23,027 bases of DNA from positions 1-23,027 of the forward strand of contig WTKB01000120.1 of the NCBI GenBank assembly GCA_011524575.1. Reading direction: 5' to 3'. This DNA comes from Aquimarina sp. (GTDB lineage Bacteria; Bacteroidota; Bacteroidia; Flavobacteriales; Flavobacteriaceae). Within the stretch, counting starts at the first letter, position 1, and each line of letters begins with the position of its first letter. The translations under genes were made by a program, and so were the position numbers. Positions 16,915 to 23,027 of this stretch are shown here, piece after piece. Under the pieces are notes generated by a model. That model ran no database searches. It worked only from the letters and a program-made list of their open reading frames with translations, and was not told the DNA's origin.

Positions 16915-17880
16915 ATGAATACAAACACTCGAATTGTTTTTTTTGGCACCCCTGATTTTGCGGTTGCTTCGCTAAAATCTTTAGTGGATAATCAGTATAA
17001 TGTAGTTGGTGTGGTTACATCGCCAGATAAACCTGCAGGACGTGGAAGAAAACTGAGAAGTTCGGCAGTAAAAAAATATGCGTTAGAAGCAGGTTTACCT
17101 ATTTTACAACCTCAAAAACTAAAAGACCCTAGCTTTTTAGAGGAGTTACATACGTTACAGCCCGATTTACAAATTATTGTAGCTTTTAGAATGCTCCCAA
17201 AATTAGTTTGGGACTTACCTCCTTTAGGAACTTTTAACCTTCATGCTTCGTTGCTTCCACAGTATCGTGGTGCAGCACCAATTAATTGGGCTATTATTAA
17301 TGGGGATACTGTAACTGGAAACACTACTTTTTTAATTGATGATAAAATAGACACAGGGGCAACACTTTTGCATAGTCAAGTTGAAATTACTGCTGAGGAT
17401 ACAGCAGGAAGTTTACATGATAAGTTAATGAAAGATGGTATGCAATTGGTTTTGAAAACAGTGGACGGACTTGTAAATAAAAAGATTTCTGCACAACCAC
17501 AATGCACTACAATACCACTAAAATCCGCTCCAAAACTGTATAAAGAAAATACCAAGATAGATTGGACTTCTAATGGTGATCATATTTATAATTTTATTAG
17601 AGGACTTTCGCCTTATCCATTAGCTTGGTGCTTTTTTGAGCAATTAAATGAAGCTCCAGTAAGGATTAAGGTAGGGGAGAGTCGTTATGAAAGAACGCAT
17701 ATAGCTCCTGATTCTTCTCAGGTAGGGCATTTAGAAGTTACCGATCAAAAAGAATTTAAAGTTACTATCCCAGATGGTTATATCTATTTATGTCAAGTTC
17801 AATTTCCTGGTAAAAAAATGATGTCAACTAAAGCACTTTTAAACGGATTAGTTGTTGATTTAAGTGCAAAAATATCTTAA
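16915..17880 (+). CDS. fmt: Methionyl-tRNA formyltransferase
   Basis: This 321-residue enzyme formylates Met-tRNA(fMet) with 10-formyltetrahydrofolate so that translation can initiate. The N-terminal catalytic domain starts with RIVFFGTPDFAV and continues with SPDKPAGRGRKL. The formyl-transfer triad is present as Asn108 and His110 (FNLHASLLPQYRGAAPINWA) and Asp146 (DKIDTGATL), aligning with E. coli Asn106, His108 and Asp144. The C-terminal tRNA-binding OB-like domain begins near residue 208 (LYKENTKIDW, IRGLSPYPLAW). The length is close to the E. coli enzyme (315). It starts 81 nt after recQ; no promoter motif is clear in the gap. Confidence 0.96.
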   Translation: MNTNTRIVFFGTPDFAVASLKSLVDNQYNVVGVVTSPDKPAGRGRKLRSSAVKKYALEAGLPILQPQKLKDPSFLEELHTLQPDLQIIVAFRMLPKLVWDLPPLGTFNLHASLLPQYRGAAPINWAIINGDTVTGNTTFLIDDKIDTGATLLHSQVEITAEDTAGSLHDKLMKDGMQLVLKTVDGLVNKKISAQPQCTTIPLKSAPKLYKENTKIDWTSNGDHIYNFIRGLSPYPLAWCFFEQLNEAPVRIKVGESRYERTHIAPDSSQVGHLEVTDQKEFKVTIPDGYIYLCQVQFPGKKMMSTKALLNGLVVDLSAKIS

Positions 17881-17949
17881 CATACGAGGTAAACTTACAT
17901 ATTATAGCACAAATAGCAGTTTAAGTGTTTTAAAAAGTTTTAAATACTA

Positions 17950-17979
17950 TTGTGATTTCATTAAATCGGTATAAATTTG
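17950..17979 (+). promoter_or_regulatory. Flavobacterial-type promoter for the HU gene
   Basis: TTG (17950-17952) and TAAATTTG (17972-17979) are separated by 19 bases, an exact match to TTG-N(17-23)-TAnnTTTG at near-ideal spacing. Transcription would begin about 30 nt before the ATG at 18016. This is the best promoter in the window and suits an abundant nucleoid protein. Confidence 0.7.
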
Positions 17980-18015
17980 TTGCGATATTATAAATATTAA
18001 CATAAAGCAAATATT

Positions 18016-18288
18016 ATGAACAAAACAGAATTAATTGAGAATATTTCTGAGAAAGCAGAAATTTCCAAAGCAGCTGCAAAAATTGCATTAGAAACTTTTT
18101 TGGGTGATGTTACAGCTACACTAGAGAAAGGAGAACGTCTTTCTCTTGTAGGTTTTGGTTCTTGGTCTGTATCAGAAAGAGCAGCAAGAGAAGGAAGAAA
18201 TCCTAAGACTGGAGCTACTATTCAAATTGCAGCTAAAAAAGTTGTAAAATTTAAAGCAGGATCAGAATTAACTGCTGCTGTAAATTAA
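18016..18288 (+). CDS. HU/IHF-family nucleoid DNA-binding protein
   Basis: This 90-residue histone-like protein binds and bends DNA as a dimer and helps compact the nucleoid. The sequence follows HU throughout. Its helical N-terminus is MNKTELIENISEKAEISKAA. The VGFGSWSVSERAAREGRNPKTG segment, written here only to name its position at about 45-66, leads into the beta-arm with its Asn-Pro tip, and the basic end is KKVVKFKAGSEL. It is typical in length and has its own promoter upstream and a hairpin terminator 17 nt downstream, so it is probably monocistronic and highly expressed. HU fits better than IHF because it is a generic single gene, but the two are not separated with certainty. Confidence 0.93.
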   Translation: MNKTELIENISEKAEISKAAAKIALETFLGDVTATLEKGERLSLVGFGSWSVSERAAREGRNPKTGATIQIAAKKVVKFKAGSELTAAVN

Positions 18289-18305
18289 TTTACTTTTTTT
18301 AAACG

Positions 18306-18351
18306 TTATAGTTAAAAAAATCGCCTTTCATGGAGATTTTTTTAACTATAA
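18306..18351. terminator. Terminator-like hairpin after the HU gene, probably bidirectional
   Basis: The arms at 18306-18322 and 18335-18351 are perfectly complementary over 17 bases, and the pairing continues past one mismatch (CC with GG) into a 6-nt loop. The central ATCGCC/GGAGAT stem is flanked by seven A on the left and seven T on the right, giving U-tracts on both strands. It lies 17 nt after the HU stop. Confidence 0.75.
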
Positions 18352-18452
18352 TAGATTTTAATAGGAAAAATACCACTACATATAAGGTTATAGTGCTAAA
18401 ATTTTATAAATTTAACTAAAGGAAGTTTAGTTTCATTTAATACATTTTCACT

Positions 18453-19010
18453 ATGATTTCAAATAATATTACTGCAGGTACACTACTCGTTTCGCAACCT
18501 AATGATACTAAGAAATCTATATTAGATCGATGGATTTTTATGCTTGCTCAGCACGATAAAGAAGGTTCAATTGGCTTTATATTGAATAAACCTTCTGCTT
18601 ATAGATTATCAGATATTGTGCCAAATATTCAAAGTGACTTTGTCTTACACTTTGGTGGAGATATTGAAAAGGATAACCTTTATTTTATACATAATGTTCC
18701 TCATTTAATTGGAGGAAGTCAGGAAATCGCAGAAGGCATCTACTGGGGCGGAGACTTTGATACTGTTGTTGAACTTATTGATAATGGTGTAATCACTAAA
18801 GATAATATTAAGTTTTTTTTAGGATACTCTGCGTGGGGAGGCCTTAAGTTACAATCAGAAATTACACAAAACTCATGGAGGATTCTCAAAAAAGACTTTA
18901 ATAAGGCATTTCAAAACCTAAAATCTACCTTTTGGAATAAAAAAGTATTAGAAATTAAAAATAATGCACAATTTTGGGAAAATGCACCAAAAGATCCGAG
19001 ATGTAATTAA
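18453..19010 (+). CDS. YqgE/AlgH family protein
   Basis: This is a 185-residue protein of the YqgE/AlgH (UPF0301) family, whose biochemical role is not established. Family hallmarks are AGTLLVSQPN near the N-terminus, GSIGFILNKP at about 36-45, and FLGYSAWGGLKLQSEI at about 122-137. It has no signal peptide or membrane segment, so it is probably cytoplasmic. The ATG at 18453 places the start 8 residues before the conserved AGTLLVSQP. It stands 164 nt after HU and 173 nt before the next gene, with no clear operon partner. Confidence 0.9.
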   Translation: MISNNITAGTLLVSQPNDTKKSILDRWIFMLAQHDKEGSIGFILNKPSAYRLSDIVPNIQSDFVLHFGGDIEKDNLYFIHNVPHLIGGSQEIAEGIYWGGDFDTVVELIDNGVITKDNIKFFLGYSAWGGLKLQSEITQNSWRILKKDFNKAFQNLKSTFWNKKVLEIKNNAQFWENAPKDPRCN

Positions 19011-19101
19011 GTCATTATTAAATATGATTAAAGTTTTATTTTACGTATTTATTATTTAAAATGATATTTTATTGAAAAAAAACACTTTTTTTATTATTTT
19101 A

Positions 19102-19132
19102 TTGCTGATTAAATAAAAAATTACCATATTTA
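19102..19132 (+). promoter_or_regulatory. Possible degenerate promoter for the PPDK regulator operon
   Basis: TTG (19102-19104) and CATATTTA (19125-19132) are 20 bases apart. The spacing is ideal, but the -7 element has two mismatches to TAnnTTTG. It lies 51 nt before the ATG at 19184. Low confidence because of the AT-rich background. Confidence 0.25.
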
Positions 19133-19183
19133 CACTGTTGTAATGAATATCATGCTAAAATGTTATTGTTATTATAGTGTCTT

Positions 19184-20029
19184 ATGTCAATATATAGTAT
19201 ATTTATGGTATCAGACTCTTTAAATCAAAGAGTTGTTGAATCAATTGCTTTTCAAGTGGTCTCTCAATTTTCGGATTTTAGTTGTGAACTCATAAAAATC
19301 CCTAATGTAACTTCACAAGAAAAAGTAATAGATGTTGTGAATACAGCTAGCCAAACGCCTCGTTCACTAATTGTATTTTCTACTACTTCAAAAATGATTA
19401 GAGATACTTTTTCCAAACTCTCTAGCGATTTGGATGTAATATGTATAGATGCATTGTATCCTACTTTAAAGGCATTAAGTGGTCTTCTAGAAAGTAAGCC
19501 TAATAATTCTAGAGGGCATCTATCCAGTATTTTGGATCTTAATAAAGATTATTTTAATAAAATAGCAGCAATGGAGTTTGCTATTAATAATGATGATGGC
19601 AAAAGCTACAAAGCTTTAGAAAAAGCAGATATTATACTTTTAGGTGTTTCCAGAACTTCAAAAACACCTTTAAGTGTTTATTTGGCATACCATAATTATT
19701 TTGTGATGAATATCCCTCTTTTTAAGGGGGTTAAAATCCCAAAAGAATTGTATTCTATCCCAGCCCGTAAAATTATAGGGCTTACCATTTCCTCTACCAG
19801 ACTTAATGAAATTAGAGTTACTCGAGATTCCAACATGGGAGTACGTGGTAGTTCTAATTACTCCGATATGAATCATATAATCGAAGAACTTAGTTTTGCG
19901 GATCAACTCATGAAAAAAATTGGTTGTAAAATAATTAATGTTTCAGATAAAGCTATTGAAGAAACTGCTGAAATTATTATAAGCCAAATTGAAAGAAGGA
20001 CGTATCCGTTAACTAAAACGATTGTCTAA
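19184..20029 (+). CDS. PPDK regulatory protein (bifunctional kinase/pyrophosphorylase, DUF299)
   Basis: This 281-residue protein belongs to the family that switches pyruvate phosphate dikinase (or PEP synthase) off and on. It phosphorylates the active-site threonine in an ADP-dependent reaction and removes the phosphate by phosphorolysis. The start has the family pattern IYSIFMVSDSLNQRVVESIA. The P-loop-like nucleotide site is GVSRTSKTPLSVYLA, with Gly154 to Thr161. IPLFKGVKIPKELY and the GLTISSTRLNEIR segment follow, typical of the family. Its likely substrate, PPDK, is encoded 43 nt downstream and keeps the target Thr-Ser-His motif, which favours PPDK over PEP synthase as partner. It is slightly longer than the usual 270 residues. 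Confidence 0.92.
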   Translation: MSIYSIFMVSDSLNQRVVESIAFQVVSQFSDFSCELIKIPNVTSQEKVIDVVNTASQTPRSLIVFSTTSKMIRDTFSKLSSDLDVICIDALYPTLKALSGLLESKPNNSRGHLSSILDLNKDYFNKIAAMEFAINNDDGKSYKALEKADIILLGVSRTSKTPLSVYLAYHNYFVMNIPLFKGVKIPKELYSIPARKIIGLTISSTRLNEIRVTRDSNMGVRGSSNYSDMNHIIEELSFADQLMKKIGCKIINVSDKAIEETAEIIISQIERRTYPLTKTIV

Positions 20030-20072
20030 AAATAAGAAACAACAAATCCATTAATTATAATTGAAAACTGAT

Positions 20073-22709
20073 ATGAAACAGTATGTTTTTGATTTTTCTC
20101 AAGGAAGTAAACAAATGAAAGATTTACTTGGAGGAAAAGGGGCTAATCTAGCTGAAATGTCTAACATCGGATTGCCTGTTCCTGCAGGTTTTACCATTAG
20201 TACCGAAGCTTGTAATCAGTATTTCTTAGACCAAAAGACCATCAGTGCTGAGGTAAAATCTCAGGTGGATGCAGCTTTAGAAGAATTGCAAAAACAGGTG
20301 GGTAAAAACTTTGGAGGTAGTCCATGTTTATTAGTTTCTGTACGTTCAGGGTCAGTAATTTCTATGCCTGGTATGATGGATACAATTTTGAATTTAGGGT
20401 TAAACGATCAGAATTTAGAAGGTTTTGCTGCCTCTACAGGTTCTATGCGTTTTGCCTTGGATTGCTACCGCAGATTTATCCAAATGTATGGAAGTGTTGT
20501 GCTTCAAATTCCAATGTTTAATTTTGATGAGATTATTGAATCGGTAAAACATGAAAATAATGTAGTTACCGATCAAGATCTTTCTGAAGAACACCTTAGA
20601 AGTATTATTTCTCAGTATAAAGCTGTTGTGGTGCAACAAACAGGTAGTGAGTTTGAGCAGGATCCTGTAAAACAGTTATATGCAGCAATAGAAGCTGTGT
20701 TTAGTTCTTGGAATAATGATAGAGCCATTACTTACCGTAGAATTAATGCTATTCCAGACGAAATTGGAACTGCTGTAAATGTCCAAATGATGGTATTTGG
20801 GAATACTGGTGATGATTCGGGTACAGGAGTTGTTTTTACAAGAAACCCATCAACAGGTGAGAAGAATATTTTTGGAGAGTTTTTAATGAATGCTCAAGGT
20901 GAAGATGTTGTTGCAGGAATTCGAACACCAAAAGATATTTCAGAGTTAGAAACTGTAAATAAAGAGGTTTACAACGAATTATTACGTTCTGCAGATCTTT
21001 TAGAGCGGCATTACAATGATATGCAAGATATTGAGTTTACTATCGAACAAGGTAAATTCTATCTTTTACAAACGCGTAATGGAAAACGTTCTGCTGCTGC
21101 AACTGTAAAAGTTGCTGTAGATTTTGTCAACGAAGGTTTATTGGAAAAAGAAGAAGCTATTGAAAGGCTAGATCTTTCTTTGATCGATCAGTTATTACAT
21201 GCAGAGTTTGATAAAGAAGTGCTAAAAAAGACTCCAGAAATTGCATTAGGTTTACCAGCAAGCCCAGGAGCAGCCACCGGAAAGATATATTTTGATGCAG
21301 AATCTGTAGAGGAAGCTGCTCAAAAAGGGGAAGATGTGATATTGGTACGTGTAGAAACTTCTCCTGAGGATATCAAAGGAATGATTTCTGCTAATGGAAT
21401 TTTAACTGCTCGTGGTGGTATGACAAGTCATGCAGCTGTTGTGGCACGTGGTATGGGTAAATGTTGTGTGTCGGGTTGTCAAGACATAGACATTAACGAA
21501 TCTGAAAAACAAATTAAAGTAGGTGAACACGTACTTAAAGAAGGTGATTATATTTCTATTGATGGTACTACAGGTAAGGTATATGTAGGAAAGGTACCAA
21601 CAAGTAATGTCGATCTTAGTGAAGATTTTACAACACTTATGAACTGGGCAGACACTTTTAGTTCTATGGAGGTATTTGCAAATGCCGATACGGTAACTGA
21701 TGCTGAAAATGCGTTAAAGTTTGGGGCTAAAGGTATAGGGCTTTGTAGAACAGAACATATGTTCTTTGAAGATGATCGTATTACAGAAATCCGAAGAATG
21801 ATCGTTTCTCAAACTAAAGAAGAACGTGAAGCAGCTTTAGAAAACGTATATCCGTACCAAAAAGAAGATTTCAAAAAAATCTTTACTGCCATGGGGTCTC
21901 GTTCGGTAAATATCCGTTTGTTAGACCCACCTTTACACGAGTTCTTACCTCGTGAACAAAAAGAAATCGCTAAAATGGCAACAGTATTAAACCTTGAGGA
22001 AAGTGTTGTTAAAAAGGCTATTGAAGATCTAGAAGAAATTAACCCAATGATGGGGCTTAGAGGTTGCCGATTAGGAATTTTACACCCAGAGGTTTACGAA
22101 GTACAAGCAAAGGCTATTATTAATGCAGCTTTAGAGGTTCTTGAACAAACAGGAGTAGTTCCTAATCCAGAAATCATGATTCCTTTAGTAGGAAGTGCTC
22201 AGGAGTTAGCTGTTTTAAGAGCACGTGTAGTGGCTGTAAAACAACAAGTGGATCCAGAAAATAAACTTGCTGGTCTTAAAATTGGAACAATGATTGAAAT
22301 TCCAAGAGCTTGTTTAGTGGCCGATAAAGTAGCGGAACACGCTGATTATTTCTCTTTTGGAACTAATGATTTAACACAAATGACTTACGGATTTAGCCGT
22401 GACGATTCTGGAAAATTAATCTCACAATATGTACAAGATGGTATCTTAAAAGTAGATCCATTTAGTAGTATTGACCAAGAGGGTGTAGGTACACTTATTA
22501 AAATGGCTATAGAAAAAGGACGTTCTCAAAAACCAGATTTAAAAATTGGTATTTGTGGAGAACAAGGTGGAGATCAAAATTCTATTGAGTTCTTTAATAC
22601 ATTAGATTTAGATTATGTGTCTTGTTCACCGTTTAGAGTACCAAAAGCCAGACTTGCAGCAGCAAAAGCAGCAGTAAGAGCTTTTAAAAGTACAGCAGTT
22701 ACTTTATAG
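20073..22709 (+). CDS. ppdK: Pyruvate, phosphate dikinase
   Basis: This enzyme reversibly converts pyruvate, ATP and phosphate to phosphoenolpyruvate, AMP and pyrophosphate. From the ATG at 20073 it has 878 residues, the usual bacterial length; an in-frame TTG 12 nt upstream is less likely because MKQYVFDF is the family N-terminus. Domains in order are the N-terminal ATP-grasp region (LLGGKGANLAEMSNIGLPVP, RSGSVISMPGMMDT, VFTRNPSTGEKNIFGE), the swivelling phosphohistidine domain (ARGGMTSHAAVVARGMGK) with catalytic His453 and regulatory Thr451, and the PEP/pyruvate barrel. The barrel includes GLCRTEHMFF, SFGTNDLTQMTYGFSRDD, and GICGEQGG with Cys828 as acid/base. The regulator gene lies directly upstream, so both form one unit. 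It probably supports gluconeogenic PEP formation, though the direction in vivo is not visible here. Confidence 0.97.
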   Translation: MKQYVFDFSQGSKQMKDLLGGKGANLAEMSNIGLPVPAGFTISTEACNQYFLDQKTISAEVKSQVDAALEELQKQVGKNFGGSPCLLVSVRSGSVISMPGMMDTILNLGLNDQNLEGFAASTGSMRFALDCYRRFIQMYGSVVLQIPMFNFDEIIESVKHENNVVTDQDLSEEHLRSIISQYKAVVVQQTGSEFEQDPVKQLYAAIEAVFSSWNNDRAITYRRINAIPDEIGTAVNVQMMVFGNTGDDSGTGVVFTRNPSTGEKNIFGEFLMNAQGEDVVAGIRTPKDISELETVNKEVYNELLRSADLLERHYNDMQDIEFTIEQGKFYLLQTRNGKRSAAATVKVAVDFVNEGLLEKEEAIERLDLSLIDQLLHAEFDKEVLKKTPEIALGLPASPGAATGKIYFDAESVEEAAQKGEDVILVRVETSPEDIKGMISANGILTARGGMTSHAAVVARGMGKCCVSGCQDIDINESEKQIKVGEHVLKEGDYISIDGTTGKVYVGKVPTSNVDLSEDFTTLMNWADTFSSMEVFANADTVTDAENALKFGAKGIGLCRTEHMFFEDDRITEIRRMIVSQTKEEREAALENVYPYQKEDFKKIFTAMGSRSVNIRLLDPPLHEFLPREQKEIAKMATVLNLEESVVKKAIEDLEEINPMMGLRGCRLGILHPEVYEVQAKAIINAALEVLEQTGVVPNPEIMIPLVGSAQELAVLRARVVAVKQQVDPENKLAGLKIGTMIEIPRACLVADKVAEHADYFSFGTNDLTQMTYGFSRDDSGKLISQYVQDGILKVDPFSSIDQEGVGTLIKMAIEKGRSQKPDLKIGICGEQGGDQNSIEFFNTLDLDYVSCSPFRVPKARLAAAKAAVRAFKSTAVTL

Positions 22710-22775
22710 TTTTTTAAAGTTTTATAGTATTTAAAAAATAGCTCAAGTTTTATTAGATTTTTTTGAGTGTTTTTT

Positions 22776-22812
22776 ATCGGGTAGGGATTAGGGCCTCTAC
22801 CCGATTTTTTTT
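22776..22812 (+). terminator. Strong intrinsic terminator after ppdK
   Basis: ATCGGGTAG (22776-22784) pairs perfectly with CTACCCGAT (22797-22805), with a 12-nt loop and a T-run to 22811. It is the most GC-rich hairpin in the window. A weaker hairpin (CTCAA 22742-22746 with TTGAG 22763-22767, followed by T residues) lies just before it and may act in tandem. Both end the regulator-ppdK unit. Confidence 0.85.
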
Positions 22813-22889
22813 GTCTTTTTAGTTTTGTAAATACCCTATTAATATTGCTTTAATTACCTAATTATAAGTATTTTAATTGTTTTTTTGTG

Positions 22890-22897
22890 TATATTTG
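22890..22897 (+). promoter_or_regulatory. Probable -7 element for the gene at the right edge
   Basis: TATATTTG matches TAnnTTTG exactly and lies 20 nt before the ATG at 22918. The upstream TTG is not found at the usual distance (a TTG at 22877-22879 is too close), so only half the promoter is recognisable. It sits after a strong terminator, where a promoter is expected. Confidence 0.45.
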
Positions 22898-22917
22898 AAC
22901 ACATTAATAAATAAATT

Positions 22918-23027
22918 ATGCCAAAAGAAACTAAAAGACTGAATGCTCAAGCTTTAGCAGCATTACAAGTTGCTCAAATAGCAGATCAGACTACAACTCA
23001 AGATGCAGGTACATCTAGAATAATTAG
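22918..23027 (+). CDS. Hypothetical protein, 5' end only (cut by window edge)
   Basis: An ATG at 22918 opens a frame that stays open for 36 codons to the end of the window. The visible start reads MPKETKRLNAQALAAL and goes on with Gln-, Ala- and Thr-rich residues. It has a basic start, then a probable amphipathic helix, and no signal peptide. A -7 promoter element and a terminator of the preceding gene lie just upstream, which supports a real gene start. I do not recognise the family, and too little is present to assign a role. Confidence 0.5.
   Translation, partial: MPKETKRLNAQALAALQVAQIADQTTTQDAGTSRII

Noticed and set aside
20061..20072. TTG start for ppdK four codons upstream
   Set aside because: The ATG at 20073 gives the family N-terminus MKQYVFDF.

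Overview
This AT-rich window looks like chromosomal DNA from a Bacteroidota, most likely a Flavobacteriia-type marine or aquatic bacterium. The reasons are: a cargo protein with a type IX secretion (T9SS) type B C-terminal sorting domain next to a PorP/SprF-like protein; promoter elements of the flavobacterial form TTG-N(18-20)-TAnnTTTG; translation starts without clear Shine-Dalgarno sequences; and the general gene content (2-oxoglutarate dehydrogenase E1/E2, a PPDK with its regulatory protein, a compact PabB). Every convincing gene is on the + strand. The genus cannot be determined from the sequence alone.

Layout. 1-383: AT-rich leader with a promoter for the first operon and an ATG-less open frame on the minus strand. 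384-4507: sucA-sucB, the E1 and E2 subunits of 2-oxoglutarate dehydrogenase. 4508-4895: a structured gap with concentric inverted repeats and a terminator-like hairpin. 4896-12124: a three-gene surface module made of a 1390-residue secreted protein with seven cadherin-like repeats and a T9SS type B sorting domain, a PorP/SprF-like outer-membrane protein, and an OmpA-family lipid/peptidoglycan-associated protein. It is closed by a perfect 24-bp inverted repeat. 12240-13175: a monocistronic aminoglycoside-phosphotransferase-fold kinase of unknown substrate, with a terminator on each side. 13281-16833: pabA, pabB and recQ, tightly spaced. 16915-17880: fmt. 18016-18288: an HU-type nucleoid protein with its own promoter and terminator. 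18453-19010: a YqgE/AlgH-family protein. 19184-22709: the PPDK regulatory kinase/pyrophosphorylase and pyruvate phosphate dikinase itself. 22918 to the right edge: the first 36 codons of an unidentified gene.

Most of the window is conserved housekeeping (TCA cycle, folate precursor synthesis, DNA repair, initiator tRNA formylation, nucleoid structure, PEP/pyruvate interconversion). The accessory part is the adhesin-PorP-OmpA module, whose parts probably act together: the cargo is exported by the T9SS, the PorP/SprF-like protein helps its export or surface retention, and the OmpA-domain protein links the assembly to peptidoglycan. No complete undescribed system stands out. The best leads are this module, the orphan kinase between two terminators, the concentric inverted repeat at 4546-4692, and a RecQ with about 170 extra residues before its zinc cluster. 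No rRNA, tRNA, CRISPR array, insertion sequence or prophage was seen.
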